A DNA stretch of 64,000 nucleotides from Pseudofrankia nepalensis (GCF_016786305.1 NZ_JADWYV010000002.1); one strand, 5' to 3'. Counted from the first letter of the stretch, positions 50,608-59,080 are shown. A program made the numbers and translations. Notes: generated by a model from the sequence alone, not told the origin.

Positions 50608-51548
50608 TGACACTTCCCCACCACGACGGGACGCCCGCCGCTCCCCCTCAGGAGGAGGCTCAGACGCGGCACCTGACGATCCTCTACCGCGGGCCACTGG
50701 CCAGTTGCGACTACGACTGCCCTTACTGTCCGTTCGCGAAGCGGCGGGACACACCCGAGCAGCTGCGGTCGGACCGGGCGGCGCTGGAGCGTTTCACCGA
50801 CTGGGTCAGAGAGCAGCGCCAGGGCGTCTCGGTGCTGTTCACACCGTGGGGTGAGGGCCTGACCCGTTCCTGGTACCGGCGGGCGTTGGTGGAGCTCAGC
50901 CACCTGCCGCGGGTCGAACGCGTCGCGATCCAGACCAACCTCAGCCACCGCGTCGCCTGGACGGCCGACGCGGATCTGTCCCGGCTCGCGCTGTGGGGCA
51001 CCTACCACCCGAGCCAGGTGCCGTACGGGCATTTCCTCGGAAAATGTCTTGACCTGGCCGAACGTGGAGTGCGCTTCAGCGTCGGCGTCGTGGGGCAGCC
51101 CGATCACCTGGCCGCCGCGCGCCGTCTGCGCGCAGATCTCCCCGGCACCGTCTACCTGTGGGTGAACGCGGCCGAGGGCCGCGTCTACACCGACGCCGAG
51201 GCCGCCCACTGGACGGAGATCGACCCACTCTTCTCCTACAGCCGCGACCCGCACCCCAGCCACGGCCTGCCCTGCCGAACCGGCGAAACCGTCGTGTCCG
51301 TGGACGGCGAAGGTACGGTACGGCGCTGCCATTTCGTCCCGACCGCCCTGGGAAACCTCTACGACGGCTCGTTCCGCGCGGCACTGCGCCCCCGGCCATG
51401 CCCCCTGGACATGTGCGACTGCCACATCGGCTACGTCCACCTGGAACCGCTCGGCCTCTACGGCACATTCGCGGGTGGGATCCTGGAACGCATCCCCGTC
51501 GCCTGGCCGCGCCGGGGCACGTCTCATGGTCTCGATCCGCGCGACTGA
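50607..51548 (+). CDS. STM4011 family radical SAM protein
   Basis: A 313-aa radical SAM enzyme with Cys34, Cys38 and Cys41 in SCDYDCPYCPF. The partial barrel continues with LFTPWGEGLTRSWYRRAL, ERVAIQTNLS and LALWGTYHPSQVPYGHFLGK. A Cys-rich C-terminal region (CRTG at about 222, then RRCHF, CPLDMCDCHIG) resembles a SPASM/twitch auxiliary cluster domain. Such domains are common in peptide-modifying radical SAM enzymes. ATG 50607 uses the last base of the STM4012 stop. It is the last gene of the cluster and is followed by a terminator. Confidence 0.87.
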   Translation: MTLPHHDGTPAAPPQEEAQTRHLTILYRGPLASCDYDCPYCPFAKRRDTPEQLRSDRAALERFTDWVREQRQGVSVLFTPWGEGLTRSWYRRALVELSHLPRVERVAIQTNLSHRVAWTADADLSRLALWGTYHPSQVPYGHFLGKCLDLAERGVRFSVGVVGQPDHLAAARRLRADLPGTVYLWVNAAEGRVYTDAEAAHWTEIDPLFSYSRDPHPSHGLPCRTGETVVSVDGEGTVRRCHFVPTALGNLYDGSFRAALRPRPCPLDMCDCHIGYVHLEPLGLYGTFAGGILERIPVAWPRRGTSHGLDPRD

Positions 51549-51580
51549 AAGCCCACGAGACGCGCCGCGGACGCGACGGC

Positions 51581-51609
51581 CCCGGTGAACGGCGGAAGCG
51601 TTCACCGGG
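51581..51609. terminator. Terminator between STM4011 and DUF6745 genes
   Basis: CCCGGTGAACG and CGTTCACCGGG form a perfect 11-bp stem with a 7-nt loop in the 71-nt gap between convergent genes. It can act in both directions. Confidence 0.72.
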
Positions 51610-51619
51610 AGGCACCTCG

Positions 51620-52834
51620 TCAGGTCTCGTTCTCCGGGTAGTAGTCGTCTTCCGCGAGGCCGAACGTCCAGGCGACTCCCTCCCGGGCGGTGCGGGTCCG
51701 GGGAGGGACGCGGAGGAAGTAGGTGCGGCGGGAGCCGTCCGGTTCGGGGGTGGAGTTGACCACCTCGACCAGGGTGATGGGCTCGTCGCGACGGAGGACG
51801 ATCCGCCAGAGCGTGCCCGTTTCGTCGCGGTGGACGGGCTCGGCGCCGCACTCGGCCAGGTAGCGGTCGTAGCCGTAGATCTCCAGCATGATCCGGCGCT
51901 GCTCGGCGTTGGTCTCGGCCTCGATCCGGGACGGGGACAGGTCGGTCAGCGACTCGACGAATCCCGCCGGTATCGGCATGCCACGCCACGCGTGCAGGGC
52001 GAACCCGTCGGCGTAGGCCAGGGCGGGTCCGTCGCCCCGGTGCAGGCGGCCCGACTCGTCGCGGTCCAGGTCGACAGGGCGCTCGGAGACGATCACGATC
52101 CGCTCGTATGGCCACCACCAACCCGCCACCCGCGCGACCCGCGCCATCGAGGACAGGGAACCCCCTGGGTGGCTCGCCGTGTCCAGGTGGCCGAGGGAGT
52201 CGAACAGCGAGAGCCAAGGAGCGTCGTGCTGGCCGAGGATCGCGTCGAGGGTGGCGCCGCGCAGCAGGGTGGCGGTCCCGCGCTCGTCACCGGCCAGGTC
52301 ACCGATCGCGCCTCGAACCCGCGAGACCAGGTTGTCGACCTGGGCCCACAGCCTGCCGCCGGTCTCGCCCCAGGCACGCGCCCACCCTCGCGGCCCCAGT
52401 CCAGAACACGCGGAGGCCCGCGCGCTCTCCCACGGGCGAGTGCGTACGACCTCCCGAACGCTCGCCCCAGCGGCGGCCCCCTCGATCAGCGGCGTCACCG
52501 CCTCGACGTCCGCGCCCAGCCTCTCGGTCAGCTTCGGACGCGACTGGCGCAGGACATCCCCATGGCCCGCGAGCAGGGCGGCGGCGATCGCCCCGCGAAC
52601 GGGAGAGGGCACCCAGATGAAGTGCTCGGGAGGCGCCAGACCCGCGGCGGTGTAGGCGGCGTGGATGCCCGACTCGGCCCGATCGCGTTCGGTGGGTCCG
52701 GTAGGGCCAGACGAGAAGGCGACAGACTGCCATTCAAGGGCGACGTCCGCGCGCGATCGCGCCCGGACCGGGCCGGACGCGACGGCCTGGTCCGGGCCCG
52801 GGTACGCGGCGGCCGGGGCAGGCATGGTCGGCAC
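51620..52834 (-). CDS. DUF6745 domain protein
   Basis: A protein of about 404 aa. The C-terminal half shows the DUF6745 pattern: RDESGRLHRGDGPALAYADG (about 246-265), FALHAWRGMPIPAGFV, then RIMLEIYGYDRYLAECGAE and HRDETGTLWRI. It is soluble and of unknown function; similar proteins occur next to leucine-rich-repeat and radical SAM clusters in actinomycetes (from memory). GTG 52834 lies 6 nt after GGAGG. ATG 52840 touches GGAGG and ATG 52861 has no ribosome site. It forms a unit with the small gene at 52881 and is convergent with the STM cluster. Confidence 0.72.
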   Translation of the reverse strand: MPTMPAPAAAYPGPDQAVASGPVRARSRADVALEWQSVAFSSGPTGPTERDRAESGIHAAYTAAGLAPPEHFIWVPSPVRGAIAAALLAGHGDVLRQSRPKLTERLGADVEAVTPLIEGAAAGASVREVVRTRPWESARASACSGLGPRGWARAWGETGGRLWAQVDNLVSRVRGAIGDLAGDERGTATLLRGATLDAILGQHDAPWLSLFDSLGHLDTASHPGGSLSSMARVARVAGWWWPYERIVIVSERPVDLDRDESGRLHRGDGPALAYADGFALHAWRGMPIPAGFVESLTDLSPSRIEAETNAEQRRIMLEIYGYDRYLAECGAEPVHRDETGTLWRIVLRRDEPITLVEVVNSTPEPDGSRRTYFLRVPPRTRTAREGVAWTFGLAEDDYYPENET

Positions 52835-52880
52835 GGACATCCTCCGCTCAGCGTTTCGCATCGTTGCGTCCGCGGCCCGC

Positions 52881-53237
52881 TCAGTCGGCGACGACGCGGA
52901 CGGCGCCCGGTACGTACTCGCGCTGGCGGATGACCCGGAACCAGCCCTTGGGCAACGAGATCGGGGCATGCTCCTCGTGCACCAGCCGCCCACCGGAGGG
53001 CAGGTGCAGGTAGTCGGGGACCAGCGGGGCGGAGGCGCGCAGCAGGGTGCCAGGCCCGGCGATCGCGTGCGCGTGACCGGTGGCCTCGCCGAGGGCGAGC
53101 ACCAGGCGTCCCCGGTCGTCGCGCGGCGCGGACGGAAGGTCCCGCGCGCTGTCCGGAACATCCTGCTCGAGGACGGGCAGGATGAGGATGTCTCCCTGTC
53201 GGTACATGCGCCGCACAGTAGCGGGGGCCACTGACAT
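52881..53237 (-). CDS. Hypothetical 118-aa protein with RQGD motif
   Basis: A small beta-rich protein: MYRQGDILILPVLEQDV near residue 11, LVLALGEATGHAHAIAG, LRASAPLVPDYLHLPSGG, LVHEEHAPISLPKGWFRVIR. The RQGD-x-LL pattern recurs in small proteins beside DUF6745 genes and in phage-like contexts, but the function is unknown. Two or three conserved-looking His (AHA; HEEH) could bind a metal. ATG 53237 is the outer start; ATG 53207 is possible. It lies 46 nt before the DUF6745 start on the same strand. Confidence 0.65.
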   Translation of the reverse strand: MSVAPATVRRMYRQGDILILPVLEQDVPDSARDLPSAPRDDRGRLVLALGEATGHAHAIAGPGTLLRASAPLVPDYLHLPSGGRLVHEEHAPISLPKGWFRVIRQREYVPGAVRVVAD

Positions 53238-53494
53238 TTCCGCGGGGGAGGAAAGGCGCTGCGCGCGAAGCGCGAGCCCGAGCGACAGGCCTGGACACCG
53301 CGCCTACCGGATATGTCATCCGCCCTGGTCAGGGCGGTCGCGGCCGTAGCGGCCGGCCGGGCGGGGTGCCCAAAGTGGCCCAGGGCCGGTGGCCTGGGTC
53401 GATGGGCGCGGCGGTCGCGCGCAGTGGCGTGATCGGTTTGATGAGTGACGGTCGCGGCCTCGATAGTTCGCGGAGGAGGCCGATCGCGGCGCGA

Positions 53495-53521
53495 TGTCAC
53501 ACAAGTCGATGGCGTCTCGTC
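53495..53521 (+). promoter_or_regulatory. ECF41-type sigma factor promoter
   Basis: TGTCACA (53495-53501), exactly 16 bases, then CGTC (53518-53521). This is the published consensus for ECF41 sigma factors, whose classic targets are carboxymuconolactone-decarboxylase-type (COE) genes. It lies about 67 nt upstream of just such a gene. The remaining part of the 350-nt gap (53238-53587) shows no gene. Confidence 0.75.
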
Positions 53522-53553
53522 AACCCGTTTGGCGATCGGCGAGTGCCGGTCGG

Positions 53554-53569
53554 GATGTTGACCAACATC
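53554..53569. promoter_or_regulatory. Palindrome between ECF41 promoter and CMD gene
   Basis: GATGTTG-AC-CAACATC is a perfect 7-bp inverted repeat ending 18 nt before the start codon. It is placed to act as an operator downstream of the ECF41 promoter, or as an RNA structure near the ribosome site. Confidence 0.5.
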
Positions 53570-53587
53570 GACGTGAGGAGACCTGCC

Positions 53588-54058
53588 ATGGCGCAGGCAG
53601 TCACCACAAAGGGCCAGCGGCTGTCGCCGGGGGAGATCGATCCGGCGGCGTACAAGGCTGTGCTGGGTATGGAGAGCTACGTGCGCCGCAGCGGCCTGGA
53701 ACCCGGCCTCTACGAGCTGATCAAGATCCGGGCGTCGCAGATCAACGGGTGCGCCTTCTGCCTGGACATGCACTACCGGGACGCCCGCGAGCAGGGTGAG
53801 TCGCAACTGCGGCTTGATGTGCTGCGGGCGTGGCACGAGGTCGACGGCCTGTTCAGCGAGCGGGAGCAGGCGGCCCTGGCGCTGACCGAGGCGGTGACCC
53901 TCATCAGCCAGGGTGGCGTCAGCGACGCCCTGTGGGACCGCGTGCGTGCCTCGTTCTCCGAGGAGGAGATCGTCAAGCTGTTGACCGCGATCAGCACGAT
54001 CAACGTGTGGAACCGGCTGGCGATCAGCACTCGCATGCAGCCGACCGGAGCGGCGTAG
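53588..54058 (+). CDS. Carboxymuconolactone decarboxylase / AhpD-like protein
   Basis: A 156-aa all-helical protein of the CMD/AhpD superfamily. The redox motif CAFCLDMH (Cys-x-x-Cys and following His) lies at about residues 57-64 in the typical KIRASQINGCAFCLDMHYRD context. It likely acts as a small peroxidase-like or thiol-redox enzyme. ATG 53588 follows GAGGAG. The upstream ECF41 promoter fits the known COE (carboxymuconolactone decarboxylase/oxidoreductase/epimerase) regulon. The sigma factor gene itself is not in the window. Confidence 0.87.
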   Translation: MAQAVTTKGQRLSPGEIDPAAYKAVLGMESYVRRSGLEPGLYELIKIRASQINGCAFCLDMHYRDAREQGESQLRLDVLRAWHEVDGLFSEREQAALALTEAVTLISQGGVSDALWDRVRASFSEEEIVKLLTAISTINVWNRLAISTRMQPTGAA

Positions 54059-54269
54059 GGCGGAGAGGGGCGCCAAGCCCAGGAGGCACTGGCCGGTGGC
54101 GCGGCGAACGCCTCCGCCGCACCACCGGCCGCGCGGCCGAGGGCGCTGCCCCGCCCGCGCTGGTCGGCGTTCCTCGTCACCCCCGCCACTTTGGTCGTGA
54201 CGCTGGAGGAGATGGCGCGCACCCACCGCCGCGCGCCGATGCGGACGGCGAGACGTGCCCGCCTGGCAC

Positions 54270-55199
54270 TCAGGGCACCAGGGGGCCGTCGTGGAAGGTG
54301 CCGTCCTGGGCGTAGGGCCAGGCGTTGGAGACACAGCCGTGCAGGCCGTTGATCTGCTGCATCATCACGGGCGCCGGCTCTCCAGGCCCGGGGCAGGCGC
54401 GGTGGCCGTACCCGAGCCAGTGCCCGACCTCATGGTTGATGATCAGCGCCCGGTACTCCTCGGGCGGCCCGTCGAACTCGGGCGAACCAAGCTGCCAGCG
54501 CCTGAGGTTGACCGCGACCGTCTGACCGACCCGGCAGTTGAGCTCGCCGTGGGTCTCGAGGCCGCCGGCCGCGCAGATGGCGTCGGCGGTGTCCGGGGTC
54601 GCGATGCGGATCACCAGCGTGGCGCGGTCGTCGGCGACCTGCCGGAACACGACGCCGCCGCGTGACCAGCCCTGTGCGTCGTTGAGGATCGCGGCGATCT
54701 GCCCGGCGGCCTCGTCGGGGTCGACGCCGGTGCCGTCCTCGACCTCCACCCGGTACGGCCTGCCCACGCGGGTGGCGTCGACCCCGGCGGTGGCGACGGT
54801 GAAGGTACCCGGACCGGACTCCGGGACGAGCACCGGGGCGGGCGGCGGGCTCGCGGGGCCTGGCCCGGGGGATTCCCGGGCGGGGGCCGGCGCGGAGACC
54901 GGGCCGAAGCGGCCGGACAGGCCGGGTATGCCGGGGACCGCGCCGGCGGAACCCAGGCAGGCCCAGGTCACGCCCAAGGCCAGAAGCGCGATGGTGGCGG
55001 GTATCCAGCGGCGCCTCGGGACAGCCCGGTGAGCGCGTGCCCCGCCGTGGGAGGCGGGAGGCAAGCCGGTACGGCGCATACCGTGCCGGCCCGTACCGAT
55101 GCCCGCCTGGAAAGCGCCGCCTGTCGTGTGGTTGGCCAGGCCCGCGCTGGGCGGGGCGCTGGCCGGCAGGCCGGCGGGCGGTGTCGTCATGCCTGCCAC
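54270..55199 (-). CDS. DUF3152 protein, metalloprotease-like
   Basis: A 309-aa membrane-anchored protein. After a basic region (residues 30-60) it has one hydrophobic segment (about 62-85, IPATIALLALGVTWACLG), then a Pro-rich linker. The C-terminal domain (about 125-309) shows the DUF3152 zinc motif INHEVGHWLGYGHRACPG (HExGH-x-x-G-x-x-H). The following MMQQINGLHGCVSNAWPY has the Met-turn-like stretch. Four Cys in the outer domain may form disulfides. It is likely an extracytoplasmic metallopeptidase of unknown substrate. Start GTG 55199 or ATG 55190. It is convergent with the CMD gene. Confidence 0.83.
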   Translation of the reverse strand: MAGMTTPPAGLPASAPPSAGLANHTTGGAFQAGIGTGRHGMRRTGLPPASHGGARAHRAVPRRRWIPATIALLALGVTWACLGSAGAVPGIPGLSGRFGPVSAPAPARESPGPGPASPPPAPVLVPESGPGTFTVATAGVDATRVGRPYRVEVEDGTGVDPDEAAGQIAAILNDAQGWSRGGVVFRQVADDRATLVIRIATPDTADAICAAGGLETHGELNCRVGQTVAVNLRRWQLGSPEFDGPPEEYRALIINHEVGHWLGYGHRACPGPGEPAPVMMQQINGLHGCVSNAWPYAQDGTFHDGPLVP

Positions 55200-55315
55200 G
55201 GTCGCCCCGGAGGGAGGCGGCTGGCCTCGGCCGCGGGTACCGGATCGCGGTCCGGAGGTACCGGCGCGCCCGACCCACGAACGACATCGCCTATCTCGTC
55301 GTGAGAGGGCAGAGC

Positions 55316-55497
55316 ATGGCCGACCGGAACGCGCGGCAGTTGCGGGAACAGCGCGGGATGGTCAACGCCTACCTCGGTGACGTGGCTGGTGGACCAATAG
55401 GGATGTCGACGACCTGGCCAGGCTATCCGGGCTCAAGACCAGCGGCGACCTCACCGCGGCGGAGTTCGAGCGCGCGAAGGAGAAGATCCCGCGGTGA
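55316..55497 (+). pseudogene. Frameshifted SHOCT-domain small protein
   Basis: The start MADRNARQLREQRG (ATG 55316) and the end VDDLARLSGLKTSGDLTAAE then FERAKEKIPR are in different frames. The latter is a clear SHOCT domain and has no start codon in its own frame after a TGA at 55378. A one- or two-base indel around 55380-55405 would join them. It may be a sequencing error, a recent mutation, or programmed. Its stop overlaps the next small frame (GTGA). Confidence 0.5.
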
Positions 55498-55634
55498 GCC
55501 CGCGGCCGTCCCAGGACCGGTCCCGCGTGTTGCGGCGGCTCGGTGAACGCGGGACCGGGCGGCTGATGTGCCCCGGGTGTCGCCGGACCGTGTGGCCACC
55601 GCTGTGGAGGTGCGGCTACGTCCGGGGTCCGTGA
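55494..55634 (+). CDS. 46-codon Cys-containing ORF after the SHOCT gene
   Basis: It begins at GTG 55494, overlapping the SHOCT stop, and reads VSPRPSQDRSRVLRRLGERG, then TGRLMCPGCRRTVWPPLWRC. The CPGC and a later RC-G suggest a half or degraded zinc ribbon. It overlaps the end of the convergent BASS gene by 19 nt. It is too short for confidence; the tight overlap with the SHOCT frame is the main support. Confidence 0.35.
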   Translation: MSPRPSQDRSRVLRRLGERGTGRLMCPGCRRTVWPPLWRCGYVRGP

Positions 55635-56527
55635 GCGTCGCCGCGATGCGGGTCGGCGGTGGCCGGGATGGCGCGTCGTTGACCGCGCAGTACGGCGGCG
55701 ATCGGCAGAGCCGCCGCCAGACCGCTGAGCAGGACGGCGGCCAGCGCGCCCAGGACGGAGGGTTCGTTGCCGAACGCGATGCCGATCGCTGCCAGGGCGG
55801 GCCCCGCGTTGCGCACCGCGGTGACCCCTCCCAGGGTGGTGCGCCGTGCGGGCGGGCCCGTGGCCAGCAGCGTGCCTACGGCGAACGCGGCAGCCGCGAG
55901 GAGGAACCCGGCGAGCAGGGTGCGCGAGCCGAGCAGCGCGACGATGTCATGCCAGTTGCCCACCAGCATGCCTACCAGCACGATCAGGAAGGTCACGTTC
56001 GAGATCATGGTCCCGGTCGGGTGCCACGACCGGGCGGTGGAGGCGGCGTAGCGGCGAAGGAGCAGGCCGACGGCGAACGGGACGAGTTGCAGGAGGGCAA
56101 CGGTCCGCACCAGCGTCCCGACATCGAGGGAGACGTCGGCGCCGACGTCGGCGGCGGTGAGGATGATGTCGACGGTTGGGGCGAAGGTGAGGCTACCGGC
56201 AGTGGCGAGCAGCACCTGCGTCGCCGCGCCCGCGGCGACGTCGCCTCCTTGGATCATGGCCAGTTTCGCCCCGAACGGTCCGCCCGGGGACGACGCGACC
56301 AGAACGAGCGCGATGAACGGCGCGGCGGCAAGGCCGAGCAGCTCGCCGATGCCCCAGCCGAGCAGCGGGACGGCCACCATGTTGGCCAGCAGTGCCAGCG
56401 GCAGCAGCGGGACGTCGCTCACGACGGCGCGCAGCGCTGGGAGGGTGGCCCCGAGACCGGCGGCGAACATGGTGGCCGCGATGAAGATCACTGTGATGGC
56501 GTTGAACAGCGGATGCAGGGTGTCCAT
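55616..56527 (-). CDS. Bile acid:sodium symporter (BASS/SBF) family transporter
   Basis: A 303-aa membrane protein with nine to ten hydrophobic segments: TLHPLFNAITVIFIAATMFA at the start, VLVASSPGGPFGAKLAMIQG (about 95-114) and VRNAGPALAAIGIAFGN (about 242-258) in the crossover regions. Bacterial BASS proteins carry organic anions, often with sodium; the substrate here is unknown. ATG 56527 is preceded by GGGAAAC. It is the last gene of the operon with the DyP peroxidase and two unknown proteins. Confidence 0.85.
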   Translation of the reverse strand: MDTLHPLFNAITVIFIAATMFAAGLGATLPALRAVVSDVPLLPLALLANMVAVPLLGWGIGELLGLAAAPFIALVLVASSPGGPFGAKLAMIQGGDVAAGAATQVLLATAGSLTFAPTVDIILTAADVGADVSLDVGTLVRTVALLQLVPFAVGLLLRRYAASTARSWHPTGTMISNVTFLIVLVGMLVGNWHDIVALLGSRTLLAGFLLAAAAFAVGTLLATGPPARRTTLGGVTAVRNAGPALAAIGIAFGNEPSVLGALAAVLLSGLAAALPIAAVLRGQRRAIPATADPHRGDAHGPRT

Positions 56528-56590
56528 GAGGTTTCCCGCCTGGGAGACGCGGCGTGCCGGGGCGGTGATGCGCGAGGTACCGCGCCGCGC

Positions 56591-57925
56591 TCAGTCCTTC
56601 AGGTCGCCCAGCCAGCGCAGTGCGTTCAGGCCTGGCAGGAAGCAGTATTCGCCGCCGCGCGTGACGACGAACCGTGGCAGCCCGGACAGTCGCCGGCGCA
56701 GTGGCCGTCGAGGGATGGTGAACCCGACGGGGCCTTCGTGGCTTCCGGCGATGGGGTCCGTGGCGCCGCCGGCACCGAAGAAGACACCGTCGTTCATCCA
56801 TTCGGACTGGACGAACTCGAACTGCCGCCCGAGGTGCGCGCCGACGAACGTGAACATCAGGCCGCGATCGGCCCCGTCGTCGTCCAGGACTCCGGAAGGC
56901 AGCGGCGGGCCGTAGACACCGCCCCGTCTGATCATGCGATGCAGCCGTGGCTCGCCCGCTACCGAGGCGTCACGGGGGTTGGCCCGGCGGATGTGGCAGC
57001 CGCCGGGGGTGATGAATCCGCCGGGGTCATCGTGTTCGTAGAGGAACGCGTTGCGCCGTTCTGGGTCAGCCCCGAGGGCGGGGTCGTCGTGATGAGGGCT
57101 GAGCGCGAGTGGCGCGCCACTGCGCCATCTTCCCATGATCTTGGCGGCCAGCAGCTCCTCGTCCTCAGGGCTGATGGCGTTGTCCCGCAGGTAGCGCCGG
57201 AACGCGCCGACCCGTTGGTGGAGTTTGCGGATGGCCACGTAGCTGCCGTTGCGTCCGAGCTCAGCTGGTTGTGGTGCCTGCACGCCGCCAAGCTCGTCGG
57301 GGTAGCCGAGCACGAACTCGCCGGCCTTCAGCGGCACCTGCAGTGTGTTTGACCCGGCGATGCCACTGCCCTCGACCGCGGGCTGGCTGACACCGTCGCG
57401 ATAGCCGAAATGCTCGGTCTCGGTGGGCAGGGTGTAGCAGTCCTGCCGCCAGATCGCGGTCACGCCCGACAGGTGGTCGTAGGCGGGCCGGGCCCGGTCG
57501 ATGGCCGTCTGCAACCGGGCGGCGTCCGGCGCGACCGCGAGGAGCACGACGTGGACAGCGGACGTGCCCAGCGGCGCCTCCCAGTTCTCGGGGCCGCTCT
57601 CGCCGACATCTCCGAGAGCTGTGGCCCTGCCGGCCATGCCCTGACGGAACTCCCAGGCGAACGTGGCCAGGACGGGCTCTGGAACGCCGAGTGCCCGCAG
57701 TCCGTGGCAGGTGAGCGCGACGCTGACCCACGTGCTCCCCAGGGGGCTGACCGGCTCGGCGGCGGAGGTCGCCACCGTGCTCACGCGGCGCATCAGCTCC
57801 CGTCCGTGCGCCGGGTCATCCACTCGGAACAGGAGATAGGTCGCCGCATAGGGGGTCGGTCGAGGGCTAAGGACCCCACGCTGAATGTCGTCGAGCTGCA
57901 ACGCGGCGCGCTTCTTCGTGGTCAC
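56591..57925 (-). CDS. DyP-type haem peroxidase
   Basis: A 444-aa dye-decolourising peroxidase. The catalytic Asp177 is in the GxxDG motif (HFGYRDGVSQP). The proximal haem His311 is in GGCHIRRANPRD, and Arg330 in RLHRMIRRG completes the site. MFTFVGAHLGRQFEFVQSEW fits the C-terminal half. No Tat signal is present, so it is cytoplasmic unless exported by another route or packaged; no encapsulin gene is near. It oxidises dyes or phenolics with hydrogen peroxide. GTG 57925 follows AAGGAGG. It is in an operon with two unknown proteins and a BASS transporter. Confidence 0.9.
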   Translation of the reverse strand: MTTKKRAALQLDDIQRGVLSPRPTPYAATYLLFRVDDPAHGRELMRRVSTVATSAAEPVSPLGSTWVSVALTCHGLRALGVPEPVLATFAWEFRQGMAGRATALGDVGESGPENWEAPLGTSAVHVVLLAVAPDAARLQTAIDRARPAYDHLSGVTAIWRQDCYTLPTETEHFGYRDGVSQPAVEGSGIAGSNTLQVPLKAGEFVLGYPDELGGVQAPQPAELGRNGSYVAIRKLHQRVGAFRRYLRDNAISPEDEELLAAKIMGRWRSGAPLALSPHHDDPALGADPERRNAFLYEHDDPGGFITPGGCHIRRANPRDASVAGEPRLHRMIRRGGVYGPPLPSGVLDDDGADRGLMFTFVGAHLGRQFEFVQSEWMNDGVFFGAGGATDPIAGSHEGPVGFTIPRRPLRRRLSGLPRFVVTRGGEYCFLPGLNALRWLGDLKD

Positions 57926-57946
57926 AGGCGGGGCCTCCTTCCGGCG

Positions 57947-58960
57947 CTACCGAGAGACGAGGTTGCGCCAGAAGTTCCGCAGGCTCTCGTCGCCGCCGAA
58001 CAACGAGCTGAAGATCGTGCTGTCCGCCAGAAGCACATCGCCGGCCCGGTCTCCCGCGGGAGGCATCCACAGGAACGTGTTGAACTCGGTGCCGCCGGCC
58101 CCGATGAACGGATGCGGTCTTGCCAGGTCGATGGGCTGCCTGGCCAGTACCTGGACGACACCCGGCTCATCGGTCGTCACCGCGTAGTGCGGTAGATGCT
58201 GGTGAAAATTGAAGTGGCTGACCCCGTCGAGCCATCCCTTGGGGTCCAGGTCCCTGGCCAGGGCCAGCGGGGCGGGCTGATTGCGCTCCCGGACGGCCGG
58301 ACGCAGCCCATAGCGGTTCTCGACGGGTACCCCGAGTCCTTGCATGAGGCCGCGGACGTATCCGGCAAGCCGCTGCTGGCGGGGGACCAGGAGATCTCCG
58401 TGATGGTGGTACTCGATGTCCCGGACGGCCAGGTCGTCGGAGGCTCCGATGTCGTGATGCGGCCCGAGGATCAGGCAGGCGTCCTCGCGGCGCAGGAAGT
58501 GCCGCAGCGCCTCGATCTCCGCCAGCTCTGCCTTCTGCCCGGTGATCGTGTTGTCCAGTCCGAACACGAACAGGGTGTCGGTGTCGGCCAGCACCCGCTC
58601 GTCCAGCACGGTCCGAAACCCGGCCTGGTCGATCCGCTGATACACCGGTACCGGATGCCCGGTGACCTGCTCCACGTACGTCTGGAACGGAACCCAGGCC
58701 CAGAAGAACAACTCCAGCGCCCCCGCGATGCCCTGCTGGAACTGGAACGGGTCGGACCACCGCGGTTCCTCGTAGGCGGGCCAGGCGACCCGCCGGATCT
58801 CGGTCATCGTGGAGAACCGGTTGTCAAGCTCGGCAGGATTCCTGCCGGCCTCGGCCGGATAGCTCCACGACACGTAGATGCTCACCCGCCGCCGGCCCGG
58901 GGTGTAGGTGCGCGGAGCATGGTTCTGGTTGTAGGTACGCGCCGTCCGCGGCTCGGGCAT
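57947..58960 (-). CDS. Hypothetical protein in DyP operon, 337 aa
   Basis: I do not recognise this protein. It is soluble, with aromatic and His-rich patches: SIYVSWSYP, then WSDPFQFQQGIAGALELFFW and GPHHDIGASDD, then EYHHHGDLL and SHFNFHQHLPHY. The central part (LFVFGLDNTITGQ, ALRHFLRREDACLILGPHHD) looks like a Rossmann-like or amidotransferase-like strand-loop pattern. Clustered His might bind a metal or haem. ATG 58960 is preceded by GGAGACC. The gene ends 21 nt before the DyP start, so co-expression is nearly certain. Confidence 0.72.
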   Translation of the reverse strand: MPEPRTARTYNQNHAPRTYTPGRRRVSIYVSWSYPAEAGRNPAELDNRFSTMTEIRRVAWPAYEEPRWSDPFQFQQGIAGALELFFWAWVPFQTYVEQVTGHPVPVYQRIDQAGFRTVLDERVLADTDTLFVFGLDNTITGQKAELAEIEALRHFLRREDACLILGPHHDIGASDDLAVRDIEYHHHGDLLVPRQQRLAGYVRGLMQGLGVPVENRYGLRPAVRERNQPAPLALARDLDPKGWLDGVSHFNFHQHLPHYAVTTDEPGVVQVLARQPIDLARPHPFIGAGGTEFNTFLWMPPAGDRAGDVLLADSTIFSSLFGGDESLRNFWRNLVSR

Positions 58961-59080
58961 CACGGTCTCCGCTGCGCGACCGAAGGCGCGGACGGTGCGA
59001 ACGGTGGCCTTCTCACGGCGCCTCCCTGTCACGGCTGGCGATCGAGGTGGATCTGGTTCCCATGGTGACGATGAAGATGA

